From Haloarchaeobius amylolyticus (lineage in GTDB: Archaea; Halobacteriota; Halobacteria; Halobacteriales; Natrialbaceae), in assembly GCF_026616195.1 (NCBI RefSeq), contig NZ_JANHDH010000004.1:124001-188000 (forward strand): a stretch of 64,000 bases of DNA, given 5' to 3'. Shown piece after piece: positions 51,409 through 61,369 of the stretch (position 1 is the stretch's first letter; each line of letters starts with the position of its first letter). The position numbers and the translations under genes are program-made. The notes beneath the pieces are model-generated. The model made no database searches. It had not been told where the DNA came from and saw only the letters and a program-made list of their open reading frames with translations.

Positions 51409-54400
51409 ATGAAGAATCCCGAACGCCACGCTGAAACGATTCGAACTGCCTACCAGCGATACCTCGAAGGTCGGAACGGCCGTAGTGCGCGGAGTGTCGC
51501 GACACGTCTGCGACCGGACGCTGCGGGCGAGGACACACTCACCGGGATGCGCGGGCCGTACTTGCAGGCGCTACCGGTGGCGAACTGGAGTGATACCGAC
51601 TGGCAATCATTCGCCCGGTCGCAATCGTTGCATCCGAACGTCCGTCGTGCCTTCCACGAGGAGGGCTTTCAGCGACTCTACGATTTCCAGGAGCGGAGCG
51701 TAGAGACGATTCTCGATAGCGAGAACACAGTCATCACAGCAGCGACTGGCCGCGGAAAGACCGAGGCGTGGCTCATCCCGATTCTAGACCAGATTGTCAA
51801 GGAGAAACGGAACGGGGTTACAGACGGACGGACATCCACGAAGGCGTTGCTTCTGTATCCAACGAAGGCTCTGGCCCAAGACCAGTTCAAGCGACTCGTC
51901 CAGATCCTCTACCGAATCAACCGGAACCTCCGGCAAAAAGAGTGGGTGACGGTTGGGATCTACGACGGCGACACCCCACGCCACATATTCGAGGATGAGG
52001 CACAGGGCTACCTCAATCGGACGTTCGAACACTTTGGCTGCCCAGGGTGTAACGACGACCTGGAGAAGTGCCAGAGCTGTGGACAGGGAGTGTTCGTCGA
52101 GCGAACGACCGACGATTTCAAACTTCGCCCGGACAAGCCTGAATGCGAGACCGATGAGGACCACCGTGTCCCGCTGAATTTCGTCCGGATGACGCGCAAC
52201 GGGCTGATGGATGAGGGAGCCGACATCGTCCTGACGAATCCTGACACCCTGAACTACCGATTGTTCAACATCAACGCAGAGACGGAACACGAGACGTTCG
52301 TCACCGACCCCGACTTCTTGGTCTTCGACGAGGTTCACACCTACGACGGTTTGCTCGGGAGCTATACAGCAACGCTCGTCAAACGCCTCCGCCAGCGTCG
52401 GCAGGCAGAGGGCTGTGACAGCCTCCAGGTAATCGGGAGCTCCGCGACGGTAGACAACGACGTCGAATTGTTCCGCCAAGTCAGTGGCGCACAGTCGGTC
52501 GCGTCAGTCAGCGAAGACCCGACATCTTTGTCAGCCCGGCCGCCGACAGAGGTTCCTCAATCGCTGTACGACGATCGAGTCTCCATCGGTGAAATCCTCG
52601 ACGCGGGGCGCGGAAGAGGCCACGTGCCACAACTCGGTGAGATCGACCTTGAGGTTCCCGAGAGCGGCAGCCTAGATAACGACCGCCTCCGCGACCGCGT
52701 CGCCGATGAACTGTTCGATACACTACGTGCTGAAGATGTGGACGACCCCGTCGTACAAACCGTCCAGACACTGCACGAGGAACTCCGTACAGACCCGAGA
52801 CCGCCAAACGAGTTCAGGGGCTGGGTTGCAGAGGAATTCAACCTCGAGGATGATCAGGCAGAGGTCCTCGTCGATAACTTCCAGACCATCGGTCAGTTCT
52901 CTGGGCTGCTCGAGAGTCGTCACCACCTCTTCTCCTGGCCTCTTGACGGTTTCTACACCTGTTCAGCCTGTACCGCCGTCTATCGGTCGCCACAGGAGAG
53001 CTGTGAGGTATGTGATTCGCAGTTCGTCACCAGAGCTACCTACTGTAGCCAGTGCGACGACGAATATCTCCTCGCACAAGCGTGCTCACAGTGTGACCAG
53101 TTGACCCCGTACGTCCACACAGAGGAGGGCCTCATCGGTGAAAGCCGTGACCAGGCATGCCCATACTGTGACGCATCGACAGGCAGCCAGATTGCGATGC
53201 ATACCGTCCTGTTCCGACCGGTCCAAGAGTGTGGAGACTGTGGACAGCACCGGGAACGAAGCGTAACCGGGAGCTGTTCTGCCTGCGGTTCACCCGGTGT
53301 TCCGACGACCGACGGGCAGTTCGTCTGTCGGAATCCCGATTGCGAGCAGAACTGGGAACGCGAGACCGCTTGTGGCCGCTGTGGGAGTGATAATTGGACT
53401 GCCACCGTAGCCTCTGAACCAGTCGATTGCCCTGACTGTGGTGCGGAACATGAGAGCAACACCCTTCCACTGACGTGTGAATGTGGCGAGACAGTGGCGA
53501 ATACTCGCCTCGTTCCGTGGAGTTGCACGCATTGCGAGACACTTCACTGGGGACGCGACCCGCCAGAGACCTGTTCCTGTGGCAGTGACGCGTTCGTCAA
53601 GCAAGGGCTATTCGATCTCTCGAACACTCTTGAGTGCGAAAACTGTGGAGACGTCTACCTCCCAGGCTGGTCCTGTAGTTGTGACGACCCCGCTCCATCC
53701 ACGAACCAGAATCCGTACCGACGGTACAAGACCTGGTTAGGTGACGGAATGGTTGCTTCTCCGCTGACCCACGACGATGCGACCCCCTGTGAGCACGATC
53801 TCTGGTCGACAGTCGTTGGCGACGCCTTCAGCGAACTGATGCGCAGTCCGACCAACGTCTCGGTCACTACCACGCAGTATCTGCTCCGGAACGTCGCCGA
53901 CACGGAAGGCTTCGACGCTGCAAAACTGCTCGCGTTCTCCGATTCGCACAGCGACATGAAAGACCTCGATCGGTCGTTCACCGACCCCGAGGTCGATTCG
54001 GCACTCGACCAGTTAGTGCTCTGTGCACTAGAACTATGCCGTGCCGAGGCCGACCTGGAAGCACTTGACAGCGAGACACTTCAGACCCTTCGTCCTGGCA
54101 GCAGTGTAGATGAATGTGAGTCTCCGTGGGTGTCGCTGGCGGCTGTCGTTGAGATGGCGAACGATCTTATCGACGTTCTGGAAGTGGAACTCACCGGGGA
54201 GAGTGCGATAGCGCACTCCGCGCCTGACCTACGGGAAGTGATTCTCGGAACGAGTCATGTCAGGGACAAACGAGAAGCAGTCCGCGAGAAACTACGACGA
54301 AGGGCACTCCAGACTGTCGGCGAACGGGGGTCTCCTGGACACGGTTCGCTGGAGACCGCTGGTCTCCTCGATGTCCGACTCCATCCCAGTGCGAAAGAGG

Positions 54401-56952
54401 CCCTCGAACCGTCACACAGACGCGTACTGGCGGCGCTGGTTGACTCTGGTGACGGTGTCGAACGAGACGACAGACGACTCGATGGTGTCCACGGGAACGC
54501 GATAGAAGAGCTGGTCGACGGAGGAGTGCTCGAAATCGACGATGGCCGACTATGGCTCGACCCATCCACGGTGGAGGTGGCGCGACCAGAAGATGGCACC
54601 GTAGCCTATGATCCGGGTCGCGATGACTATTACTCGCAACTCCACGCAGAATTCGGCGACATCGACGACATAGTCTCTTGCCCAGACAGCATCGAAGACC
54701 GCGCAGACCCCGACAACCCGCGGTTCACCGATCGGGCGTATACAGCGACAAACTCTCGACTCACGATGCTCCTGAGTGAGTTGTACTTCGGAGCAACCCC
54801 AAAGATGCGCCGCCGAGAAATCGAACACCAGTTCCGGGACGAGCCATACCCGCACTTCCTCTCCTCGGGTCCGACGATGGAACTCGGGGTGGATATCGGG
54901 TCACTCGACGCGTTGCTATTGAACGGGACGCCGCCGAACATGAATGCGTACTTGCAACGTGTTGGTCGTGCGGGCCGGAGCTCGCATTCGTCGCTCGTCC
55001 ATAGCGTCAGCCAGCGCAACCCCATCGACTACTACTACTATGATGAACCGACCGAACTCATCACCGCCGATGAGCAACCGGTTCCACTAAACGAACATAA
55101 CGAACGCGTCCTCGGTATCTCGCTCGCGTGGGCTGTCCTGGACTATATCGCGATGACCTACACCATCCCGTGGAACGTGACCCGTCACAGCGTCAGTGGT
55201 GGTGAAGAGATCAGGCTGAAAGAGGACGCGGCCCCAAACGTCCGCGAGAACGCGGCGAAGTTCTCACAGTTACTGGCGAAATCGGTCGGTGAACTCGGTC
55301 TAGGGACAGACGCTTCGCGACTCCGACCACTCGGGACGCTCATCGCTGATGACGAGGCAGGCGTCCGTGAGTACCTCACCGATCTCCTCGACTACGCGTA
55401 CTGTCCCACCTGTGCCCGGCACTACGACCGAGAGCGCTCCAACGAGGAATGTTCAGCGGGGGACTGTGACGGCCTACTCGTCGACGCAGTCGACGAATAC
55501 GGGTCGCTAGTTGACGACGCGATTGAAGCGGTCACCGACGTCTACGTCAACGGATTCGAGCGCCGGGTCAACCAACTCGAGCAGCGGATTGCCCGTTACG
55601 AAGACCGACTCGAACGGCTCGATGTCGAACTCGATGATGCTGACCCGGACGAGACGCGACGCCTCGAAGCGGAACTCGACCAAGTAGAAGCACGCGTCGA
55701 CGTCCTCAGGCAGTACAGGCGTGACCTCTCCAGTGACTCGTTTTACACCGTCCTCGATGAAGAGTTCGGTGAGTATGCGTTCAATCTCCGGTCGGTCTCT
55801 GACAACGTCGACATCAGCGTCGTCGACGAAACGGGCGATCCCGAGCGGATCGGGGGCGAAAACGGCGGCCGTGCGAGTCGTCTCGCACTGACCGAGGTCC
55901 ACCCATACGCCGCGTATCTGCACGACCGCCGCCCCCACGTCGTTGCCCGGGTCCATACAGACGACAAGAAGTCAGAGGATATCCGCGAACGAATCGATGA
56001 GGTAAGCGGGTCGGATACAAATAGCCCAGCCAGTTACGAATACATCTGTCAAGGCTGTGGGGCCGTCGTGGCAGACCCTGACACGGCCTGTGAGTGCTCG
56101 GACGACACCGACTATCTGGAACGTCGGTTCTTCGCACTCGATTCGGTCGAAGCGACCCTCGATACCCAACGGCTCCCCAATGGACGTGATACAGCTGGGT
56201 CGATGTACGAAAAGACCGGGACCCGAGTTCAGAATACCTTCGCATTGCGGGAGACCGAAATCCTCGCATTCGACGCCACGGAGCAGTTCCGTCTGGAAGC
56301 TGACGACGGGTCATACGTGGGGACACTCGCATATGGTGACTACGACATCCTCGAATACACCGGGTCGTGTCGGGCAAAATACAAGAACGGCAGTATCGAC
56401 GAAGCAGCGACCCAGTTCCGGCTGTGCGATGAGCCGGACTGTTCAGGTATCATTTACAATGGCGAAGACGAACAGGATGTGTGTTCGGTGAACCCCGAGC
56501 ACCGGCCCGAAGATGGCTCAAATTCGGTTCTGGCCCGTTTCGGATACCAGTATGAGACCGAGGGTGTCCGTCTCACGCTCGCCGACCACGACATCGAGGT
56601 TACACACTCGCTCGCACACGGTCTCCGCCTCGGGCTGCAGAAACTCTCCGGTGTCACTATCCGCGATGTCAACGAGTACATTGGTGCCGACCACGTCGAT
56701 GTCTTCGACGCCCAAGAGGGCGGCGCGGCCGTCTCACGAGCCCTAGTCACCAGACGAGACGGGACCTACCGGAACTTCGAGATTGCGCGCTCACTGATGG
56801 CACAACAGTTCGATTGTGAGTGCGACAACGGGTGCCCTCGCTGTCTCTACCAGTACGGGTGTGCAAAACGGAACGACCCGAACTCCCTCGCTCGCCAGCA
56901 CGTCCGTGAACTCCTTGCTGACGGACTGAACCTCGTCTCTTCAGGACAGTGA
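51409..56952 (+). CDS. Giant SF2 helicase with zinc-ribbon array and DUF1998 (DpdJ/DruE-like)
   Basis: An 1847-residue protein. Helicase motifs: AATGRGKTEA (Walker A, 112-118), LLLYPTKALAQDQ, FDEVHTYDG, GSSATVDN, then QRVGRAGRS in the second RecA domain. Between the two lobes a Cys-rich segment (about residues 510-760) holds more than a dozen CxxC pairs, i.e. a series of zinc ribbons. The C-terminus is DUF1998 (DVFDAQEGGAAVSRAL) with CECDNGCPRCLYQYGC. The same layout occurs in DpdJ and in Druantia DruE; the DpdG/DpdH-like neighbours favour DpdJ. It is the last gene of the plus-strand operon. Confidence 0.7.
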   Translation: MKNPERHAETIRTAYQRYLEGRNGRSARSVATRLRPDAAGEDTLTGMRGPYLQALPVANWSDTDWQSFARSQSLHPNVRRAFHEEGFQRLYDFQERSVETILDSENTVITAATGRGKTEAWLIPILDQIVKEKRNGVTDGRTSTKALLLYPTKALAQDQFKRLVQILYRINRNLRQKEWVTVGIYDGDTPRHIFEDEAQGYLNRTFEHFGCPGCNDDLEKCQSCGQGVFVERTTDDFKLRPDKPECETDEDHRVPLNFVRMTRNGLMDEGADIVLTNPDTLNYRLFNINAETEHETFVTDPDFLVFDEVHTYDGLLGSYTATLVKRLRQRRQAEGCDSLQVIGSSATVDNDVELFRQVSGAQSVASVSEDPTSLSARPPTEVPQSLYDDRVSIGEILDAGRGRGHVPQLGEIDLEVPESGSLDNDRLRDRVADELFDTLRAEDVDDPVVQTVQTLHEELRTDPRPPNEFRGWVAEEFNLEDDQAEVLVDNFQTIGQFSGLLESRHHLFSWPLDGFYTCSACTAVYRSPQESCEVCDSQFVTRATYCSQCDDEYLLAQACSQCDQLTPYVHTEEGLIGESRDQACPYCDASTGSQIAMHTVLFRPVQECGDCGQHRERSVTGSCSACGSPGVPTTDGQFVCRNPDCEQNWERETACGRCGSDNWTATVASEPVDCPDCGAEHESNTLPLTCECGETVANTRLVPWSCTHCETLHWGRDPPETCSCGSDAFVKQGLFDLSNTLECENCGDVYLPGWSCSCDDPAPSTNQNPYRRYKTWLGDGMVASPLTHDDATPCEHDLWSTVVGDAFSELMRSPTNVSVTTTQYLLRNVADTEGFDAAKLLAFSDSHSDMKDLDRSFTDPEVDSALDQLVLCALELCRAEADLEALDSETLQTLRPGSSVDECESPWVSLAAVVEMANDLIDVLEVELTGESAIAHSAPDLREVILGTSHVRDKREAVREKLRRRALQTVGERGSPGHGSLETAGLLDVRLHPSAKEALEPSHRRVLAALVDSGDGVERDDRRLDGVHGNAIEELVDGGVLEIDDGRLWLDPSTVEVARPEDGTVAYDPGRDDYYSQLHAEFGDIDDIVSCPDSIEDRADPDNPRFTDRAYTATNSRLTMLLSELYFGATPKMRRREIEHQFRDEPYPHFLSSGPTMELGVDIGSLDALLLNGTPPNMNAYLQRVGRAGRSSHSSLVHSVSQRNPIDYYYYDEPTELITADEQPVPLNEHNERVLGISLAWAVLDYIAMTYTIPWNVTRHSVSGGEEIRLKEDAAPNVRENAAKFSQLLAKSVGELGLGTDASRLRPLGTLIADDEAGVREYLTDLLDYAYCPTCARHYDRERSNEECSAGDCDGLLVDAVDEYGSLVDDAIEAVTDVYVNGFERRVNQLEQRIARYEDRLERLDVELDDADPDETRRLEAELDQVEARVDVLRQYRRDLSSDSFYTVLDEEFGEYAFNLRSVSDNVDISVVDETGDPERIGGENGGRASRLALTEVHPYAAYLHDRRPHVVARVHTDDKKSEDIRERIDEVSGSDTNSPASYEYICQGCGAVVADPDTACECSDDTDYLERRFFALDSVEATLDTQRLPNGRDTAGSMYEKTGTRVQNTFALRETEILAFDATEQFRLEADDGSYVGTLAYGDYDILEYTGSCRAKYKNGSIDEAATQFRLCDEPDCSGIIYNGEDEQDVCSVNPEHRPEDGSNSVLARFGYQYETEGVRLTLADHDIEVTHSLAHGLRLGLQKLSGVTIRDVNEYIGADHVDVFDAQEGGAAVSRALVTRRDGTYRNFEIARSLMAQQFDCECDNGCPRCLYQYGCAKRNDPNSLARQHVRELLADGLNLVSSGQ

Positions 56953-57172
56953 CGCCACCCACAAAGTGGTGAATCGACTGCGTACATTCGGGGAGCCATC
57001 GAGTGGTCGAGGCGAGCCGATGAGAATCGGAGAACCGCTTCCATCTGGAGTTTAGCTCGTGCCAGCCGTGGGAAATTTATGGAGAACCTGATGAGTCCAG
57101 ATCTGCCTGGTAGGAAGAAAGATATACTGTCCTGCATCCTCAGTCCTGCGCGCCTCTACTCGTGGCTAGCAC
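56953..57172. other. Intergenic region between convergent operons
   Basis: A short hairpin CCAC-CCACAAA-GTGG follows the giant helicase stop (about 56955-56969) and could contribute to termination. Nothing else is recognised. Confidence 0.4.
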
Positions 57173-58333
57173 TCAGCCGAGGCTGTCGATAATCACCTCT
57201 TCGGTCGCTTTCGACCGACCGGTCGCGACCAAATCGTCGATGACCACACTGCAAGAGGAGAGTACCTGTCGAATGTTCCCCTGGCTCCGCTGCAATAGCA
57301 CGTCAAGTCCGTTCTCGGTGAACGGTTCGATCGACCCGGTCTGTTCCTCACGGACTGAATCGAGATACGAGGCAACGAGCTGTTGAATGTGTTCACTGGT
57401 CAATGGACGAAGTGCGACTTCTTGCCCAATTCGCTCGGAGAAAGCGTGGTATTCGCTCATCACGTCCTGCCAGACTTCGGGAGCACAGCCAAAGAGCAGA
57501 CTCAGTCCCGAACTGTTCTGGTCCATCAGATGGCGGATACTGTTCAGTGCCGACTGCTTATTCTTCGAAGAGAGGCGTGAGATACTCTCGAACTCGTCGA
57601 CAAACACGAAGACGCCGACGTACTTGAGATCGATGAGGAGATTCTTGAGGGCGGTGAACGCCCGCACTCCGGAGGTATCGTCGTCGAGTGCAGAGTGAAT
57701 CTCCATCTCCTTGCGTTGCTCGTACCGGATACCCTCGGCGGTCAGCCACTGCCACGCATAGAGATTCGTGTCGTCGTAGACCATATGGACAATCGCCCGG
57801 GCGAAATCGGCGAATTTAGTTACGTCGCTAAGTCGTTGGACCGTCTTCGGAACGAGCTCCGAAAGGAGGACTTTCCCTTCATCGATGAGTGAACGCATCG
57901 CATTCGCGCTGATCGGGTTGAATTCAGTTGTCTTCCGGGTAACCTCAGCCATGTACTCGTATGCAAGGTCCTGAATACGGTCGAAGCCGAGGTCATAGAT
58001 GAACTCGTGGTAGATGTCCAGGAAGCCTTCACCCGGTTGAGCGACGTAACCTGCGATGACGTCCTCTCGGTCCCGGACGAGCGACCGGGCATATTTCAGC
58101 GTGTGTGATTTCCCGTTGCCGTACTTGCCCGTGACGACGAGGTGTTTCGACTTCCCCGTCGAGAGCATCGTCGAGATGGTCTCACCGACAGCCTCGGCGA
58201 CGTGTTCCTGTCCACAGTAGATGTCCGGGTCATCGGCTGGGACTGGGCTGTAGGGGAAGGGATTCGATTCGAGGCCGAGGGCCGAGTAATCCGTCTGCTG
58301 GTCGCTGATGCTGAAGGGGTCGTTGGTGCTCAT
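57173..58333 (-). CDS. ORC/Cdc6-like AAA+ ATPase
   Basis: A 386-residue protein with Walker A VTGKYGNGKSHTL (about 68-80), Walker B FVFVDEFESI, sensor-1-like LLFGCAPEVW and a C-terminal lid with QGNIRQVLSSC. The N-terminal SNPFPYSPVP segment resembles ATPases of the TniB/ExeA/BrxD kind. It is the last gene of a three-gene minus-strand unit and overlaps the wHTH gene by four bases. It may load or regulate a helicase; the partner is not identified. Confidence 0.75.
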   Translation of the reverse strand: MSTNDPFSISDQQTDYSALGLESNPFPYSPVPADDPDIYCGQEHVAEAVGETISTMLSTGKSKHLVVTGKYGNGKSHTLKYARSLVRDREDVIAGYVAQPGEGFLDIYHEFIYDLGFDRIQDLAYEYMAEVTRKTTEFNPISANAMRSLIDEGKVLLSELVPKTVQRLSDVTKFADFARAIVHMVYDDTNLYAWQWLTAEGIRYEQRKEMEIHSALDDDTSGVRAFTALKNLLIDLKYVGVFVFVDEFESISRLSSKNKQSALNSIRHLMDQNSSGLSLLFGCAPEVWQDVMSEYHAFSERIGQEVALRPLTSEHIQQLVASYLDSVREEQTGSIEPFTENGLDVLLQRSQGNIRQVLSSCSVVIDDLVATGRSKATEEVIIDSLG

Positions 58334-59247
58334 ACTGATTTCTCCGTGGAAAACGTGAGGTCTCGGTCGTGGACCGCGAGGTAGTAGTAGCGTTTACCGT
58401 ACTGTTCGACACCGCGCATCACCTGGTCAGTCGACTGGTCCGTCGAGACCAGTCCGTCCTCGTCGGCTAACCGGATCGTCTTCACACCTAACCGAGCGTC
58501 TTTTGCACCCGTGTCGACCGGTGCACCAGAGAGTTCCAGTTTCCCGACGTTCTCGCTAGCCAGATCGACAAGAGCCTCGTCGAATACTGACCGGGGCAGC
58601 GCGAGGCGCTCGCACGTGTGCTCTCTGAGCAGAGGAATCGACAGGTATCGCTGTCGCATCCCGACACCGGTCGTCTCTTCGAGTTCATCGAAGACGGAGA
58701 GCAGTACCCAGGGGAAGTTCGACGGAACCGTATGTGTCTCGACTGGGTAGTACGTCCCTGTGAAGGCATTTCGTTGGATGGCGCCGAGTCGTTCCGCCCA
58801 ATCCCCGATAACCTCGATGGAGGTCTGATTGTACGCGTAGGGTGTGAATTCAGCCCCCTTTTCGAGTTCATTAAGAAGGACGTCGAGGGTACCGGTGGCC
58901 GTATCCTCGAGTCCATCGAGGGTTTCGAGGAAGGCTCCGTAGTGCGGTGATCGCTTCTCGAGTATGTCACTGGCCTGTTCCCAGTCCTCTTGCATGACGG
59001 CGTCGAGAAAATTCTCACCGACCGTGGTCGTTTGATACACCGCTGCATCCGTCTCATCAGCTGGCCCATGTTCGTCAAGCAGGTCGATTCGGGCGGCTTC
59101 GAGAATCGTCTCCCGTGCACGCCTGTGTGAGACATCCAGCGCGGACTCGATGGCTTTCGTCGGGAGAGCCTCATCGCGACACGCATGTGTGACTTCGACG
59201 AGTCGCATGAGAGTCACGGGGCGAACCGTCGGACGTTCGTCGCTCAC
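58330..59247 (-). CDS. wHTH-containing protein between AAA ATPase and TGT paralogue
   Basis: A 305-residue protein from GTG 59247 (SDERPTVRPVTLMRLVEV), which overlaps the stop of the TGT paralogue (GTGA). The N-terminal 70 residues look like a winged helix (LPTKAIESALDVSHRRARE). The remainder is helical/mixed with no named domain. The longer frame to 59469 would run inside the TGT gene. It might be a specificity adaptor for the ATPase. Confidence 0.6.
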   Translation of the reverse strand: MSDERPTVRPVTLMRLVEVTHACRDEALPTKAIESALDVSHRRARETILEAARIDLLDEHGPADETDAAVYQTTTVGENFLDAVMQEDWEQASDILEKRSPHYGAFLETLDGLEDTATGTLDVLLNELEKGAEFTPYAYNQTSIEVIGDWAERLGAIQRNAFTGTYYPVETHTVPSNFPWVLLSVFDELEETTGVGMRQRYLSIPLLREHTCERLALPRSVFDEALVDLASENVGKLELSGAPVDTGAKDARLGVKTIRLADEDGLVSTDQSTDQVMRGVEQYGKRYYYLAVHDRDLTFSTEKSV

Positions 59248-60281
59248 GACGCCAACCTCCGAACCTGCTGTTTCGCGGTCTCGTAGGCTCGTTGCGTGAC
59301 CTCGTTCCCCTGAAATCGCAGGTCGAGGTAGTCCTCGATGTCTTCGCCAGTGGTCGCCATGAACCGGAACCGGCGGAGCTCGGTAACGAGTGACCAGAGG
59401 TTGTGTTTTACCAGAAGGTCCCTGTCCTCGCGAACCGTTTTGAGGGTCCGTGTTGCACAAACCGGACACGAGCAGGGGAGATGGGTCATCTCCTCGAATT
59501 TGTGCATCTCGGTCCCGCCAAATCCAGGAACGAGGTAATTCCGATTCCCGGCGCTGCGAATAAATGCGGACGAATCGAAACTATCCACTCCCAGATACAA
59601 CAGGAGCGGTTGGTAGACGATTCCACCCAGTCCATAGACATGGAGGTGCTTCTCTGTGGCACGTCGCGCTGCGAGGACGAGACTCGTGACCTTACGGTAG
59701 TCAGTCCGGATCGGGACCATACTACCAAGCGCGTACCCGTCGAAGTCGCCGTTCGATTCGAGATATCGTAAGGTATTGGCAACGGTCTGAGGGTCGTGTC
59801 CGTGTACGCTGGCAAACAGCAATGCATCACCATTGTGGGCATCACTGGCCTTGAGGGCGTACTGTGTGCTCTGCTGGATGCGGTCTTGATTTTCAGATCG
59901 GCGTTCGTCCCGAGTAATCGGCACGTCGACGGTTCCGTAGATGTCCGCGTCAATCTCTCTTTGAGTCTCCAGTGTCCGCTCCGGGGTGGTATCGACCTCG
60001 TCGCTCGCGAAGTCCCAACCGCCGCTATCCGCGAAAATAATCGTCTCCTCGGAGACATCCATCTCTTCTCGAAGCGTCGAACCGTCTTGCAGACGTTCCC
60101 ATTGCGGTTCGCGTTGTCTTATCGCCCGGGCATTGACCATCGCTGTTCGTAAGTCGGGGATCGTGTCTGTGTACGAGGGGGTGTTGTCCGACGACCGCTT
60201 CCCGATATTGCGCACCGGGAAGAGAGTCGGCGTCTCCAACCCCCCGCGTGGGGTGTCGAGTGTGCGTTGTCTGTACAGCAT
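59244..60281 (-). CDS. TGT-family base transglycosylase, short DpdA-like paralogue
   Basis: A 345-residue TIM-barrel protein with canonical TGT features: ADSGGWD (Asp85, general acid position), YGLGG (217-220), GVDSFDSSAFIR (Asp236 at the nucleophile position of bacterial TGT FDC), and the zinc site CSC-PVC (Cys270, 272, 275 with His293). No PUA domain follows, unlike archaeal tRNA TGT (TgtA). The operon with ATPase and wHTH genes and proximity to a DpdA-like protein suggest DNA, not tRNA, as substrate (inference). Confidence 0.75.
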   Translation of the reverse strand: MLYRQRTLDTPRGGLETPTLFPVRNIGKRSSDNTPSYTDTIPDLRTAMVNARAIRQREPQWERLQDGSTLREEMDVSEETIIFADSGGWDFASDEVDTTPERTLETQREIDADIYGTVDVPITRDERRSENQDRIQQSTQYALKASDAHNGDALLFASVHGHDPQTVANTLRYLESNGDFDGYALGSMVPIRTDYRKVTSLVLAARRATEKHLHVYGLGGIVYQPLLLYLGVDSFDSSAFIRSAGNRNYLVPGFGGTEMHKFEEMTHLPCSCPVCATRTLKTVREDRDLLVKHNLWSLVTELRRFRFMATTGEDIEDYLDLRFQGNEVTQRAYETAKQQVRRLAS

Positions 60282-60378
60282 TCGCGACGCGCTCAGAGAG
60301 GCTCGGCTCTGTTATAAAACTTGGCGTCCACCAAGTAACACCGTCAGTTCTTTCTTACCGCTGACAGACAACCAGTGC

Positions 60379-60672
60379 ATGACGTTCGACGCAGTGGTCG
60401 AGGTCACGGGGAAGAAACGGACACTGGAAGTGCTGTGGACGGTCAACCAGTCATCAGATCCAGTCCGATTTTCTGCTATCGACGAAGCCGTCGCAACGTC
60501 GAGTGACATCACCACCGACCGGTTGCGCTTACTCGTCGAATACGGACTCCTCTCTCGAAGAGAGAAGAACAAACGGAACGTGACCTACGAAGTAACTACG
60601 CGTGGGGAAAGCGTCCTCGACTATCTCCTCGAAGTTGAATCTCTGCTCGAGCGTGGCCGAGTTCAGAACTGA
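60379..60672 (+). CDS. Winged-helix regulator (HxlR/PadR-like)
   Basis: A 97-residue protein (MTFDAVVEVTGKKRTLEVLW) with a winged helix (FSAIDEAVATSSDITTDRLR, LLVEYGLLSRREKN, NVTYEVTTRGES). It is divergent from the TGT-wHTH-ATPase operon (97 bp between starts) and its last ten bases overlap the DpdC-like gene end. It probably controls the divergent operon. ATG 60379 gives a complete domain. Confidence 0.7.
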   Translation: MTFDAVVEVTGKKRTLEVLWTVNQSSDPVRFSAIDEAVATSSDITTDRLRLLVEYGLLSRREKNKRNVTYEVTTRGESVLDYLLEVESLLERGRVQN

Positions 60673-61367
60673 TCCAATCCCTGCTGACTCGTGGCTTCGG
60701 TCGTACAGTACTCGATCAGGTCCTCGACCGAATCAATTGTCTTTCCAGCCCCCACATGGTCTGCGAAGTATTCCAGATAGCGTCCTTTGAGGCTCACGAC
60801 GATAGTACCGTGCTCTTTCGCCTCCGCTGTCCGTGCAGAGAGAGAAACAACCCGTGAGTCGTCAGCCGCCAACTCTTCCTTGTTGAAAACGACGACGTGC
60901 GTGTCTTCAGCCACTGCATCTAACACAGCGTCGAAATCGAGCGCTCGGTAGTAGTCCGTACCGAGCGGGAAGAAGACGGCATCGTAGTGCTCGGCGTTAT
61001 CGATGTGGTCCACGAGGTCGCGGGTCAGATTCAGCCGTTCTGCACGGTCGTTTATTTCAGTCGCGGTCATATCCGCGAACGTCACCTCGTACGGTGGTAG
61101 GGGAGTCTCCTCGTCAACGAGACCGAACCCTGCACTGATGAACAGTCGGTCGACATCGTGTTCGTCCGCCCGAAGCGAGTCTACCGCGTTGTCGATGTAC
61201 CCCTGCTGTCGACCGGTGTAGAGGGCACGCGCTTTCAGGCTCGGGACGCCATCGCGTGCGAGAAGTTCTGCACGACCGTTCCCGTCGATATCTGCTGCAT
61301 CAAACGGCTCGAAGTCGTCGGGGACATCCTTCGATCCCGAGCACTGGTCGACTATCAGTATCCGCAT
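60663..61367 (-). CDS. YaaA/DUF6884-like protein (DpdC-like)
   Basis: A 234-residue protein starting MRILIVDQCSGSKDVP, with ALYTGRQQGYI, FISAGFGLVDEETPLPPYEV and HYDAVFFPLGTDYYRAL. This pattern (CSxxK at the N-terminus, SAxxGL, PY) fits the YaaA/DUF6884 superfamily. The bacterial dpd component DpdC (DUF328/YaaA-like) works on the inserted 7-deazaguanine base. Two GTG codons upstream (61376, 61373) overlap the dpdA-like gene. It begins two bases after the stop of the large DpdA-like gene, so the two are co-transcribed. Confidence 0.65.
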   Translation of the reverse strand: MRILIVDQCSGSKDVPDDFEPFDAADIDGNGRAELLARDGVPSLKARALYTGRQQGYIDNAVDSLRADEHDVDRLFISAGFGLVDEETPLPPYEVTFADMTATEINDRAERLNLTRDLVDHIDNAEHYDAVFFPLGTDYYRALDFDAVLDAVAEDTHVVVFNKEELAADDSRVVSLSARTAEAKEHGTIVVSLKGRYLEYFADHVGAGKTIDSVEDLIEYCTTEATSQQGLDQF

Positions 61368-61369
61368 CG

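Noticed and set aside
51784-52479. 231-codon minus-strand frame within the giant helicase
   Set aside because: Shadow of helicase motifs; no domain and no start context.
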